NCBI RefSeq assembly: GCF_007744515.1
Contig: NZ_CP036268.1
Span: 1,651,712 to 1,715,711 of the forward strand
Direction: 5' to 3'
DNA: 64,000 bases
Source: Stratiformator vulcanicus
GTDB lineage: Bacteria; Planctomycetota; Planctomycetia; Planctomycetales; Planctomycetaceae
The notes below the pieces were generated by a model that saw nothing but the letters and a program-made list of their open reading frames with translations, was not told where the DNA came from and searched no databases. Position 1 is the stretch's first letter. Each line of letters begins with the position of its first letter. Below are positions 9,567 to 18,790 of this stretch, in pieces. The translations under genes were made by a program, and so were the position numbers.

Positions 9567-9852
9567 GGCGCTCGACCAGTTGGACGACAAGAGAACTCAA
9601 GCGTCGGCGTCGGAGCGATGCTGGAAGCGGTCGGCGATTTCGCCAACGCGCGCCGATGGAAGCTCAATCGCTCCGAGTGCCGAACGCGAGAGGATTCTGA
9701 GCGATCAACCGGACGTTGCCAACCGCGTGCGCAGCCCGGGGACCCATTTCAGGATTCACCCGAGAACACGGCGAACACCGATGCGATTCAAGACGAGCCG
9801 AAACGCATTGCGCGATCGCCGGATTAGTACGCCGTCGCTTTCTCGGAAGGCG

Positions 9853-10200
9853 CTAAGCGATCAGCAGCAGGACGCCGCTGTAGAGCACGACCGCGCCGGT
9901 GATGTAGGTAGCGAAGTTGAGGATACGCCGGGCGACGTGAAGCCGCGCGGCGGCGATCATCTGCACCACCAGGCAAATGAAGGCGATCATCCCGAACTTG
10001 AAGCCGACCATTCCATTGAGGCCCCAGCCTTCAATAAACCAATTGGCGATCGGATTGGCTTCGAAGGCCGTTCCGCCGGCGAGCAGAAAAGCGGTGAAGA
10101 TCACGTCACAGACGCTGACAAGTATGAAGAAAGCCGTCTCGCTTTCCAGCGGAATCGAACGAGTCAGCAAAAGTCCGCCGTGTCGTCGAATCGTCCTCAT
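9853..10200 (-). CDS. Small four-helix membrane protein, DUF5658-like
   Basis: A 115-residue integral membrane protein with four predicted helices (FFILVSVCDVIFTAFLLAGG, GMVGFKFGMIAFICLVVQMI, AARRILNFATYITGAVVLY and the C-terminal end). The pattern SVCDVIFTAFLLAGGTAFEANPI matches the DUF5658 type, where a helix with a D and a later E-A-N-P are typical. Function is unknown. The start at 10200 is supported by a strong ribosome site, GGGAGGA, 5-6 bases upstream. The next gene on the strand, the pyrophosphorylase, begins 286 bases downstream, so the two may be separately transcribed. Confidence 0.75.
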   Translation of the reverse strand: MRTIRRHGGLLLTRSIPLESETAFFILVSVCDVIFTAFLLAGGTAFEANPIANWFIEGWGLNGMVGFKFGMIAFICLVVQMIAAARLHVARRILNFATYITGAVVLYSGVLLLIA

Positions 10201-10534
10201 GGGGGTCCTCCCGAATGAGGCAACGTGACCGCGGAGCGCAGGCCCGATGCGCGCCCTCAACTACAGTACGCAAAAGCATCCCTCGGGCCAAAACGAATTT
10301 TGGAGGGAAGAAGTTCAGCGACAAAGTCTGAAATTCGGTCCGGAACAATTCTAACCGCATTTCCGCAAATGCTTTACGACTTTCACGGGTGCAGCCCGCA
10401 TCGCATCAGGCATCGACAAATGTAGACTCGTCATGCTCATTCCGAAGACAGCATTGCCTGTTGAGCCGTCAGTTGGCGCGCGCAGCGTGTTCCTTGAGGC
10501 GCACGCCGTGCCTGCGTGGTAGGCAATGGGGATG
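10201..10534. other. Non-coding gap upstream of the DUF5658-like gene
   Basis: This 334-base stretch lies between two minus-strand genes. Apart from the ribosome site next to 10200 I see no RNA gene, repeat family or convincing open frame in it. It presumably holds the promoter of the small membrane protein and the end of the isomerase transcript. Confidence 0.4.
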
Positions 10535-11614
10535 TCAGCCGATCGCTTTGCGGAGTTTCTCAACCCACTGGGGAACTTCGGTTCGCGGGTCGCCATGTCC
10601 TTCGTATTCCATCACGACATAGCCGCGGTAGTTCGCATCTTTCAAGATGCCGACGACCCGATCGAGGTCGGGCTCGCCCTTCTTACCGTTCGGGGCGATG
10701 TAGTCCTTAATCTGAGCGTTGATCGCATAGGGAGCGATTTTGGCGAGCTCGCCGTAGGGGTCGTCGTTTTTGAAGTTTCCGCTGTCGAAGTTCACGCCGA
10801 AGTAGTCGGGGTGATCGGTCTTTTCGAGGACTCCGTCGACGATCCGCAGCAGCGTGTCCGCTTCGGCCGTGATCCCGCCGTGATTCTCGAGAGCCAGGCA
10901 GACACCAACGGAAGCGGCGGCGGGCAGGCATTCGACGATTCCGTCGATGCAACGCTCAAGTGCGGCTTCCTCCGAGTCACCTTTGGGCACTTTCCCTGCG
11001 AAAATGCGAATCACCGGCGCCCCCATGAACGACGCGAACTTGCACCACTGGATGCAGTTGGCGATTTGCTCCGCCCGCTGCCCACCCTCGGGCAGGCAGA
11101 AGTCGTTACCGATCGCCGTGCCGGAGACATCGAGTCCGAGGCGGAAAGCTCGGGCTGATAGGCTTCGCAAATACCGCTCTACGGCAGTTCGATGATAATA
11201 ATTTGCTCGCTCCGGCGGAGCTTCAAAAAATGACCCTTGGGTTTCGCCCATAAAGTGAGTCTGGATTTCCTGCGCGGCACCGGGCACGTAATACCCCGTC
11301 AATTCGACGCCGTCGAGATTCAATTCTGCGGCAACGTCAATCACTTCGACGAGATTCGACTGCATCTGTGGCAGTTCTTCGAACGTCGGGTATCGTTTCA
11401 TCAGCTTGCTGAAACTGTAGGCCGCCAGCGACAATTTCATTTTCGGGCCGAGTTCGGACTTCGATGCCCTTTCGCCGAACTCCATCAGTCCTTCGCCGGG
11501 AGCTACCGATCCGCTGGCGTCACCGGAACTGTCCCCAAACGCAGTCGGCATTGTTGAGAGCAGTGCCCCGGCGGCTGTGGTTTGAAGAAAAGTGCGGCGG
11601 TTGAAATCGTTCAT
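10535..11614 (-). CDS. Exported sugar phosphate isomerase/epimerase-like protein
   Basis: A 359-residue TIM-barrel protein of the xylose-isomerase-like (AP endonuclease 2) superfamily. It begins with a twin-arginine signal (NDFNRRTFLQTTAAGALLS), so it is probably exported folded. Metal-binding acidic and His residues are visible in the usual places: LALENHGGI, FGVNFDSGNF, INAQIKDYI and VVMEYEGHGD. Planctomycetes carry many such Tat-exported family members of unknown substrate. Its ATG overlaps the stop of the upstream PIN-domain gene by 4 bases (ATGA), an odd pairing that suggests they share a transcript. Confidence 0.87.
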   Translation of the reverse strand: MNDFNRRTFLQTTAAGALLSTMPTAFGDSSGDASGSVAPGEGLMEFGERASKSELGPKMKLSLAAYSFSKLMKRYPTFEELPQMQSNLVEVIDVAAELNLDGVELTGYYVPGAAQEIQTHFMGETQGSFFEAPPERANYYHRTAVERYLRSLSARAFRLGLDVSGTAIGNDFCLPEGGQRAEQIANCIQWCKFASFMGAPVIRIFAGKVPKGDSEEAALERCIDGIVECLPAAASVGVCLALENHGGITAEADTLLRIVDGVLEKTDHPDYFGVNFDSGNFKNDDPYGELAKIAPYAINAQIKDYIAPNGKKGEPDLDRVVGILKDANYRGYVVMEYEGHGDPRTEVPQWVEKLRKAIG

Positions 11615-12045
11615 GATGTTTCCTCGGTTTCAGATGGCGGCAGGGTTTGCCAGTCTTCGATTATTAGGTCGGTGATTCGGCCCAGATGGCTGATGTTGTG
11701 GGTGATCAGTACTTGGCGGCGAGCGATCGCGATCGACGCGATCATAATATCAACCGCTCCAATCGGTTTACCCTCGCGAGCCAAGTCGGCGATGATCTTG
11801 CCAAAAATCAACGCGGCTTGGTCATCGAACGGAAATGATTCGTAGCTGCTGCACAGACGGTCGATCTCCAAGAGATTCTGATCACGGTTCGCACTCCGCT
11901 CAGCCCCGCTGTACAACTCCGCCTTCACGACCGAACATAGCTTGATCTTATCGGGTCGGAGTCGGCGAAATTGTCGGAGCAAGCTTGGAGCAGCTCGCCC
12001 CCGCAGGATCTCAATCCAAACATTGGTGTCGAGTAAGTAAGCCAA
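11611..12045 (-). CDS. VapC-type PIN-domain ribonuclease toxin
   Basis: A 144-residue PIN domain with the acidic active-site set: LLDTNVWIE (D6), VVKAELYSG (conserved E) and GAVDIMIAS (conserved D), followed by THNISHLGRI. VapC toxins cleave tRNA or rRNA and are neutralised by a partner encoded just upstream. Here the upstream gene ends 11 bases before the TTG start, as expected for a VapBC pair. The stop overlaps the isomerase start, so the toxin cistron may be co-expressed with a housekeeping-type gene. The target RNA is unknown. Confidence 0.88.
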   Translation of the reverse strand: MAYLLDTNVWIEILRGRAAPSLLRQFRRLRPDKIKLCSVVKAELYSGAERSANRDQNLLEIDRLCSSYESFPFDDQAALIFGKIIADLAREGKPIGAVDIMIASIAIARRQVLITHNISHLGRITDLIIEDWQTLPPSETEETS

Positions 12046-12056
12046 GTGAATGCCGG

Positions 12057-12308
12057 TCAGTCGAGCGGTGCAACAGGTTGATAGTCTGGAAATTCGGGAC
12101 GCCGAAAACTGTCGTCATCAATACATCCGACGATCCGATCGACAAAGTTTTGGTACTCCTCCTCATCCCAATTCCGCGGTCCCGACTCAGTCGCGACCGT
12201 CAGCCTCAGGCGTTCTTTCGCGCGTTCTTTACCCACGTCCAATTCCACTCTCAAAATACCGTCGTCACCGACGACGGCGGTCGTTGTGATCGCCTCGTCC
12301 GAACTCAT
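12057..12308 (-). CDS. Putative antitoxin of the VapC pair
   Basis: An 83-residue acidic protein (MSSDEAITTTAVVGDDGI...) directly upstream of the PIN toxin. The N-terminal half is beta-rich (VGDDGILRVELDVG..RLRLTVATES), and the C-terminal half (WDEEEYQNFVDRIVGC) is the likely toxin-wrapping part. I do not recognise a specific DNA-binding fold, so the antitoxin role rests on position, size and charge. The ATG at 12308 is used; an upstream ATG at 12362 would add 18 residues that look non-conserved. Confidence 0.6.
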   Translation of the reverse strand: MSSDEAITTTAVVGDDGILRVELDVGKERAKERLRLTVATESGPRNWDEEEYQNFVDRIVGCIDDDSFRRPEFPDYQPVAPLD

Positions 12309-12442
12309 GGCCGCCTCCTCGGGTTTAACCTGACAGGACAATAAGCCACTGCGTGAAATCACTAAATCCAGATCTGAAACACGCGTTTATACGTTTGTGT
12401 ATCGAGATCACTGTGCGGGATAACGATGGACAGAATTCAATT

Positions 12443-13132
12443 TTAGGTTGATTGTTGCGGGGCCACCACGAGCTTGAACCGCGGTGTCTGCCGACGAGTT
12501 CGCTTCACGTCCAGGTGAATCCAGGCTTGCAGAAGCGGAGACCATTGCCGACCGCCATCATCTGTGGAAGTCTCGACGTACTCGCCTTCGCCCGGCACCA
12601 TGATGGCAAAGACGATCGCGTCTCCCCGACCGTCGGCGATCCAATACTCGGGCACACCGGCCCGAAAATAGGCTTCGGCGAGACGATGAAAATCCTTCGT
12701 GACAGAGCTGTCGCTGACCACTTCGACAACGAGGTCGGGCGGTCCGACGACCTCTATGAAATCGCCCGCACGGCCCTGCTTCTGACGAAACCGCACGACG
12801 CCCATCTCGACGGTCTGATGCAAGATCGCGCCGACGTCGGGCTCCGACGATAGCCCGACGTCGGGCACCGTGACGAGCGTGCTATCCGAAAACACTTCGC
12901 CCCGGTCAGGGTCCTCTACGGCCTCCGACAGGCCCCGAGTGAGAGCGACCTTCAGCTTGCCATGCGAGAGGAACGCTTCGGGGGACATATCGATCTCCAG
13001 CGCGCCATCAAAGTAGTCGATGCGACCACGCTGCGGAAAGTCTTCGGAGAGCGCCCAGGCGCGAAAATCGTCGTGCGAGTGGATCGGTGGAATCCGCAGA
13101 ACTTCATCCGGCAATTGATCGGTCATTGACAT
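12443..13132 (-). CDS. Uma2-family (DUF820) nuclease-like protein
   Basis: A 229-residue member of the Uma2/DUF820 family, which has a restriction-endonuclease-like fold. Typical features are FDGALEIDMSPEAFLSHGKLK near the N-terminus, then SEPDVGAI, PPDLVVEVVSDSS and AYFRAGVPEYWIAD. The D...E-V-V arrangement matches the PD-(D/E)XK core. Such genes are strongly expanded in planctomycetes and cyanobacteria, and their biological role is not established. It stands alone, divergent from leuS. Confidence 0.87.
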   Translation of the reverse strand: MSMTDQLPDEVLRIPPIHSHDDFRAWALSEDFPQRGRIDYFDGALEIDMSPEAFLSHGKLKVALTRGLSEAVEDPDRGEVFSDSTLVTVPDVGLSSEPDVGAILHQTVEMGVVRFRQKQGRAGDFIEVVGPPDLVVEVVSDSSVTKDFHRLAEAYFRAGVPEYWIADGRGDAIVFAIMVPGEGEYVETSTDDGGRQWSPLLQAWIHLDVKRTRRQTPRFKLVVAPQQST

Positions 13133-13419
13133 CAGATCGACCTCGCGATTTCGCCGCGGATGCTGCGTTTCAAGTGATCACTCAGGGTCAAGCCACCGGT
13201 GTCGCCCATTGGGGTCATCAGGCGCTCCGAATTCATTGGCGAGTCCGAACTCATCGCTGTCTCGCGCTGTCCGAAGTTTTCGGTATCTTACTCTCAACCG
13301 CCCCCCGTTTGGCAAACAGTTCCGCCATATCTAGACTGACGCCGCTTCACAATTGGTACTTTTGATGACGCAGGCTGCCCCCTGCCGCTCGCCCGTTTTC
13401 TCTCTTTCGTCGCCCAAAC

Positions 13420-16377
13420 ATGCCTCGCTACGACGCTCACCGGATCGAACCCAAGTGGCAGTCCTATTGGGACGAACACGGTACGTTCATCACGCCGAAT
13501 CAGCCGGAGCATCAAACATCGGCCGGAACGTACTACGCACTCGACATGTTCCCTTACCCGTCCGGCGAGGGACTGCATGTGGGGCATCCCGAGGGCTATA
13601 CCGCGACCGACATCGTCAGCCGCTATAAGCGGATGCGAGGGTTTCACGTCCTGCATCCGATGGGCTGGGACGCCTTTGGCCTCCCCGCCGAGCAGTATGC
13701 GATCAAGACCGGCGTCCATCCGCGCGAGACGACGCAGAAGAACATTGCCACCTTCACCGGCCAACTCAAGCGGCTCGGCTTCAGCTACGACTGGAGCCGC
13801 GAGATCGCAACGACCGATCCCGACTACTTCCGCTGGACTCAGTGGATTTTCCTCCAACTTTACGACACTTGGTACGACCAGACATTCGTCTGGACTGACG
13901 CCTCCGGCAGGGAGATCGTCGGTAAGGGAAGGCCGATTGCGGAGCTTCCGATCCCGGACTCGGTGAGCGGAGAAGGCGAGGAGGCCGTCCGAAGATACCA
14001 GGACGAGCACCGGCTCGCCTATCAGTCGCACGCACCTGTGAACTGGTGCCCGGAATTGGGAACTGTACTGGCGAACGAGGAAGTGAACGACGGAAAAAGC
14101 AAGGAGGGAGGCTTCCCGGTCGAGCGGCTCCCGCTCCGCCAGTGGAACCTCCGCATCACCGCCTACGCCGAGCGGCTGCACACCGAACTCGAGGACCTCG
14201 ACTGGCCGGAGTCGATCAAATTGCTGCAACGCAATTGGATCGGTCGCAGCACCGGCGCGGAGGTCGATTTCTTGATCGCTGATCGCACAGCGGGTGTTGA
14301 GGGCCAATTCGAAGAGTGGAAATCGCGGCGGGCAGACGTCGGCTATCCGGAGCGGCCGGAAGCAAACGTCATCCGCGTTTACACCACTCGTCCCGACACG
14401 TTATTCGGGGCGACCTACATGGTACTCGCGCCGGAGCACCCGCTCGTCGATGAGATCGTAACCGACGAGCAGCGTGCCGCCGTGGAGGAGTACCGTCGCC
14501 GAACTGCCTCCAAGAGTGATCTCGATCGGACCGACCTCGCCAAAGAGAAAACGGGCGTCTTCACCGGCGCTTACGCCACGAATCCCGTCAACGGTGCGGC
14601 GATCCCGATCTGGATCGCCGACTACGTTCTGATCTCCTACGGCACCGGGGCGATCATGGCGGTACCGGCCCACGATGAGCGCGACTTTGAATTCGCGAAG
14701 ACGTTCGACCTTCCGATCATCCAGGTCGTAGCGGCCGATGGCGAAGCCGCAAAGTCGCAGCCTGCGGAGATGCCGAAAGCCTTCACTGAGACGGGTGTTG
14801 CCATCAACTCCGGCGACTACACCGGGATGCCAACCGGTGAGTTCAAGCAGAGGGTATCCGACGATCTCGAGCAGCGCGGGCTCGGCAAGAAGGCAATCAA
14901 CTACAAGCTCCGTGACTGGCTCTTCAGCCGACAGCGATATTGGGGCGAGCCATTCCCGTTGTGGCACGAACTCGACGAGGAAGGCAACGAGACAGGACTT
15001 GTCCGTCCGGTTGAGGACACGGATCTGCCGGTCGAACCGCCCGAGATGGAAGACTTCAAACCGACGGGGACCGCCGATCCGCCGCTGTCCCGGGCTCCGG
15101 AGTCGTGGCTCTATACGACAGCAGACGACGGCACTCGCTTAAAGCGCGAAACCAACAGCATGCCGCAGTGGGCCGGCTCGTGCTGGTATTACCTTCGCTA
15201 TTGCGACAACAAAAACGGAGAGCGATTTCTCGACCCGGAACTCGAAAACTATTGGCTGCCGGTCGACCTTTACATCGGCGGGGCGGAGCACGCGGTCTTG
15301 CACCTGCTCTACTCGCGGTTTTGGCACAAGGTGCTGTTCGACCGGGGGCATCTCTCGACCCCGGAACCGTTCGCGAAACTCGTCAATCAGGGCATGATTC
15401 TCGGCGAACCCGAGATGACGGGCTATCGGCTCGCGAGCTTGCCCGGTCAGGAGCAGGCCGCCGATTTCAAAGCCGCCGATCCCGCCGGTTGGGTCTCGGC
15501 CAAAGACATCGAAAAGTTAAAAGATCCCAAGAGCGGACAAGAGGTGTTCACCGATCGCAATACGGGGCGAACGGTCATCGCCGTGCAAGTGCCCGATGAC
15601 ATGGTCGAAAAACAGGGGGACCACTTCGTCCTGCAGAACAGTCCAAAAATCGCCGTCGACTCGCGATCCTTTAAAATGTCTAAGTCGCGCGGCAACGTGA
15701 TCAATCCCGACGACGTCATCGAGCAGTATGGGGCCGATTCCCTTCGGCTCTACGAGATGTTTATGGGACCGCTCGAAGCGACGAAGCCTTGGCAAATGAC
15801 GGGCGTTGAAGGCGTTTATCGCTTCCTCGCGCGGGTCTGGCGAACGATCACCGATGAAGAGGCCGATGAGATCCGGATTCACCCGGCGATTAAAGATGTT
15901 GAATTAAACGAAGAACAGGATCGACTGCTTCATAAGACAATCAAAGCGGTGACCGAAGACGTCGAAAAATTGAGTTTCAACACCGCCATCAGCCGGATGA
16001 TGGAATTCGTCAACGCGTTCAGCGCGATGAAGACCCGTCCCAGATTGATGGCTGAGAAATTCACACTCCTGCTCAGCCCGTTCGCACCGCATCTCGCGGA
16101 GGAAGTGTGGCAGCTGTTGGGACACGAAACGTCCCTCGCCTATGAGCCTTGGCCCGAGTTCGATGAGTCGAAGCTCGTCGAGTCGACGATCGAGATACCC
16201 GTGCAGGTCAACGGCAAACTGCGTGCGAAAATCAAAGTCGCCGCCGACGCCGACCCGGCTGCGATGGAAGCGGCGGCCAAAGCCGACCCGAACGTCGCGT
16301 CCCATTTAGAAGGCAAGCAGGTCATCAAAACGATTGCGATTCCGGGACGAATGGTGAACTTTGTGGTAAAGGGGTAG
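13420..16377 (+). CDS. leuS: Leucyl-tRNA synthetase
   Basis: Charges tRNA-Leu with leucine. At 985 residues it is about 120 longer than the E. coli enzyme. The class I HIGH motif appears as HVGHPEGY after [14 protein letters not shown]. The editing domain (CP1) holds [20 protein letters not shown] and the AVPAHDERD stretch. The KMSKS loop is [14 protein letters not shown]. An extra region before KMSKS (from about [15 protein letters not shown] to KIAVDSRS) accounts for part of the extra length. The C-terminal anticodon-binding and small beta domains are complete ([13 protein letters not shown]). The 5' region of about 290 bases upstream separates it from the divergent Uma2 gene. Confidence 0.97.
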   Translation: MPRYDAHRIEPKWQSYWDEHGTFITPNQPEHQTSAGTYYALDMFPYPSGEGLHVGHPEGYTATDIVSRYKRMRGFHVLHPMGWDAFGLPAEQYAIKTGVHPRETTQKNIATFTGQLKRLGFSYDWSREIATTDPDYFRWTQWIFLQLYDTWYDQTFVWTDASGREIVGKGRPIAELPIPDSVSGEGEEAVRRYQDEHRLAYQSHAPVNWCPELGTVLANEEVNDGKSKEGGFPVERLPLRQWNLRITAYAERLHTELEDLDWPESIKLLQRNWIGRSTGAEVDFLIADRTAGVEGQFEEWKSRRADVGYPERPEANVIRVYTTRPDTLFGATYMVLAPEHPLVDEIVTDEQRAAVEEYRRRTASKSDLDRTDLAKEKTGVFTGAYATNPVNGAAIPIWIADYVLISYGTGAIMAVPAHDERDFEFAKTFDLPIIQVVAADGEAAKSQPAEMPKAFTETGVAINSGDYTGMPTGEFKQRVSDDLEQRGLGKKAINYKLRDWLFSRQRYWGEPFPLWHELDEEGNETGLVRPVEDTDLPVEPPEMEDFKPTGTADPPLSRAPESWLYTTADDGTRLKRETNSMPQWAGSCWYYLRYCDNKNGERFLDPELENYWLPVDLYIGGAEHAVLHLLYSRFWHKVLFDRGHLSTPEPFAKLVNQGMILGEPEMTGYRLASLPGQEQAADFKAADPAGWVSAKDIEKLKDPKSGQEVFTDRNTGRTVIAVQVPDDMVEKQGDHFVLQNSPKIAVDSRSFKMSKSRGNVINPDDVIEQYGADSLRLYEMFMGPLEATKPWQMTGVEGVYRFLARVWRTITDEEADEIRIHPAIKDVELNEEQDRLLHKTIKAVTEDVEKLSFNTAISRMMEFVNAFSAMKTRPRLMAEKFTLLLSPFAPHLAEEVWQLLGHETSLAYEPWPEFDESKLVESTIEIPVQVNGKLRAKIKVAADADPAAMEAAAKADPNVASHLEGKQVIKTIAIPGRMVNFVVKG

Positions 16378-16395
16378 GCGGGCATGTAAGCCCGC
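16378..16395 (+). terminator. Hairpin after leuS
   Basis: A 6-bp stem GCGGGC/GCCCGC with loop ATGTAA lies immediately after the leuS stop. There is no T-run behind it, so it could be either a weak terminator or one of the short intergenic palindromes of this genome. Confidence 0.35.
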
Positions 16396-16533
16396 TCGAC
16401 GAAGAGCCAGCGGGTGTTAGGTTTTCGGCCAGTCTGCGTCGCACTAGAGGATCGATTCACGCGCCACCGGTCAGTTTTATTGCGTTGGGCCAAACTTCCT
16501 GCAAACTGATGATTGCCTGATTGGAGAAATCTC

Positions 16534-17631
16534 ATGTTGCTGCGTGCTGTCACAGTATTTGTCGTTGTTGCAGCCTCGCGATTCCTTCCGGCGGCCGAAC
16601 TCGGGCCGGATTTGGATGAATTGCAGCAGTCCCGTCAGCAGGGGATCGAATTTCTTCGGTTGTCTCAGAACGAAGACGGGGGCTGGACCGCCCCGCGGAT
16701 GGTCGGCATCACCGGCGTCTGCACGGTCGCGTTACTCGATAGCGGACTTTCCGCGGATGACGAGACGGTCGCGAGAGCACTCAGCTATTTAAAATCTTAC
16801 CGTCAGAAAGATGGCGGCATCTATCACCCCGATTCTTCGCACCGCAATTACGAAACCTGCCTGAGCGTCCTCGCTTTCGAAAAGGCCAACGCCGACGGCC
16901 TCTACTCCAAGATGATCGAAGGGGCGGAGAATTTTCTGCGCGGTTTGCAGTGGGACGAAGGGGAGGGGATCGAATCGACCGACTCCGACTACGGCGGCGC
17001 CGGATACGGTGGGCACAAGCGCCCCGATCTGTCGAATACCCAGTTCTTCCTGGAAGCGTTGAAAGCAGCGGGGGTCAAGGAAGATGACCCGGCGATGCAG
17101 AAGGCCCTGATCTTTGTGTCACGCACACAGAACCTGGAGTCGCAACACAACACGACGGCGAACGCGTCGAAAATTGACGACGGCGGCTTCTTCTATACCG
17201 CCGCCGGCGAAGGTGAAACCAAGGCAGGCACCACTGATAACGGCGGCTTGCGCTCTTACGGAAGTATGACCTACGCGGGCTTAAAAAGCATGATTTACGC
17301 GGGCCTCTCCAAAGATGATCCCCGAGTTTCCGCTGCGTTGGAGTGGATTAAGAACCACTACACGCTTAATGAGAACCCGAACATGGGGAAGCAGGGCCTG
17401 TTCTATTACTACCAGACGTTCGCGAAAACACTTGAGGTCCTCGAAGTCGATCGTCTGGAAGACGCCTCGGGCGTGAAACACGATTGGCGCAAAGACCTGG
17501 CCGAAAAACTGTTCGACCTTCAAAAACCGAACGGCAGTTGGGTCAATGAGGCCGATCGCTGGTATGAAGGCGACCCGAACATCGTAACGGGCTATGCACT
17601 GCTTGCCCTCAACCGTTGTCGCGCCAAGTGA
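16534..17631 (+). CDS. Exported prenyltransferase/squalene-oxidase repeat protein
   Basis: A 365-residue protein with a signal peptide (MLLRAVTVFVVVAASRFLPAAE) and an alpha/alpha-toroid made of squalene-cyclase type repeats: QNEDGGWTAP, QKDGGIYHP, DDGGFFYT, YGSMTYAGLKSMIYAGL and QKPNGSWV. It lacks the DCTAE or DXDD catalytic motifs of real cyclases, so enzymatic cyclisation is unlikely. Family members in planctomycetes are of unknown function. The ATG at 16534 follows GGAG at a good distance; a TTG at 16513 is less likely. Confidence 0.85.
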   Translation: MLLRAVTVFVVVAASRFLPAAELGPDLDELQQSRQQGIEFLRLSQNEDGGWTAPRMVGITGVCTVALLDSGLSADDETVARALSYLKSYRQKDGGIYHPDSSHRNYETCLSVLAFEKANADGLYSKMIEGAENFLRGLQWDEGEGIESTDSDYGGAGYGGHKRPDLSNTQFFLEALKAAGVKEDDPAMQKALIFVSRTQNLESQHNTTANASKIDDGGFFYTAAGEGETKAGTTDNGGLRSYGSMTYAGLKSMIYAGLSKDDPRVSAALEWIKNHYTLNENPNMGKQGLFYYYQTFAKTLEVLEVDRLEDASGVKHDWRKDLAEKLFDLQKPNGSWVNEADRWYEGDPNIVTGYALLALNRCRAK

Positions 17632-17661
17632 ATTCGAGTCGCTGACTTCGATAATCGGATA

Positions 17662-18684
17662 TCACTTAATTTCGGCCGATTGCTGAGCAAGTATAGCGTT
17701 CGGGTCTTCAGCGTTTTGTGGCTCGAATCGGCGGCGCGAGGACCATAAGTTGCGCAGGGTGCCGCCTTCGGGGCCGAACAAAAATGCGGCCGTGAAGGCG
17801 GCCCCCGCGACAACGGCCGTCATGCCAGCGGTATTCGCCTCCCGTACGCCGTCAAGACCGATGAGTCTTGCGAGCCAAGGTACGCAGTAGATCGAGCAGG
17901 CATGGCCGATGACCGCACTGGCTGCGGCGATCGCCACCGCGATCATAATCAGTCGGCTCAATCTTGACGTCAAAAAGCGTGCCGTCACGGCCGGTACGAT
18001 GAGCATCGCGATCGCCAAAATGCTGCCGACGGCTTCGAACACGGCAACCAGCGTGACCGACGTCATCAGCATCAAGCCGTAGTAAATCAGGCGGACGTTG
18101 AGTCCCGCAGCGGCAGCGGCTTGAGCATCGAACGCTGCAAATCGCAGCTCTTTATAGGCCAGACAGACCAACAGACTGTTGATTAATAATAACGTCCCTC
18201 CCCAGATGACCGCTCTGGGAGTCCCTGTGCCCGGCAGCACGTGCAGGGCAGCCGTCTCGACCTGGCCGAACAGCACGTGATCGGGGTCGATATGCACCCG
18301 CTGATCGTCCATCAACACAAGAAGCAGTAGGCCTAAAGCGAACGCCGTTGTGAAAATCACACCGAGACCGGCGCTCTCTTCAACGCCCCCCGCTCGGCTG
18401 ACCCATTCGGTTAAAACGGCCGTTGCGACTCCCACGACCGCGGCGCCGATCGTCAGTGCGATCGGCAGCACGGTTTCCCATTGAGCCGAATCAATCCAAC
18501 CGGCGGCGAAGATTCTCGCCGTGAGCCAATAGGCTCCAACAACTCCCAGTAACGCGGTGTGACTGAGCGCGTCTCCCATCAAACTTTGGCGACGCAACAC
18601 GAGGAATACGCCCGGCACTGCGCAGGCCATCCCCGCGAGGGCGGTGATCAGCGTCATTGAGGTGTCGAGCGCTAGCCAGGTCAT
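17662..18684 (-). CDS. Metal ABC transporter permease (YtgD/MntD type)
   Basis: A 340-residue ABC-3 family permease with about eight or nine membrane helices and the family stretch LRRQSLMGDALSHTALLGVV. The later segment FEAVGSILAIAMLIVPAVTARFL is also typical. The last ~35 residues form a short polar tail without a recognisable domain. It is the last gene of a four-gene operon (21998 down to 17662) and starts 106 bases after the fused permease-repressor gene. The two different permeases probably form a heterodimeric channel, as in chlamydial YtgCD. Confidence 0.9.
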   Translation of the reverse strand: MTWLALDTSMTLITALAGMACAVPGVFLVLRRQSLMGDALSHTALLGVVGAYWLTARIFAAGWIDSAQWETVLPIALTIGAAVVGVATAVLTEWVSRAGGVEESAGLGVIFTTAFALGLLLLVLMDDQRVHIDPDHVLFGQVETAALHVLPGTGTPRAVIWGGTLLLINSLLVCLAYKELRFAAFDAQAAAAAGLNVRLIYYGLMLMTSVTLVAVFEAVGSILAIAMLIVPAVTARFLTSRLSRLIMIAVAIAAASAVIGHACSIYCVPWLARLIGLDGVREANTAGMTAVVAGAAFTAAFLFGPEGGTLRNLWSSRRRFEPQNAEDPNAILAQQSAEIK

Positions 18685-18790
18685 CGCTGAAATTGAAACC
18701 GTCGTTAAGAAGTTACTCGATCATTAAAGAGCCGAAAGCCGATCAGTGGGCGGTTCACACCGCAAATGTATGTGTGATGGCCCTATTCCA

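Noticed and set aside
9565-10218. A 217-residue plus-strand frame between two minus-strand genes
   Set aside because: Mostly overlaps the small membrane protein on the opposite strand, is very Arg/Asp-rich and has no ribosome site.
13294-14307. A 337-residue minus-strand frame
   Set aside because: Antisense to the start of leuS, with no recognisable domain; codon pattern follows the leuS frame.
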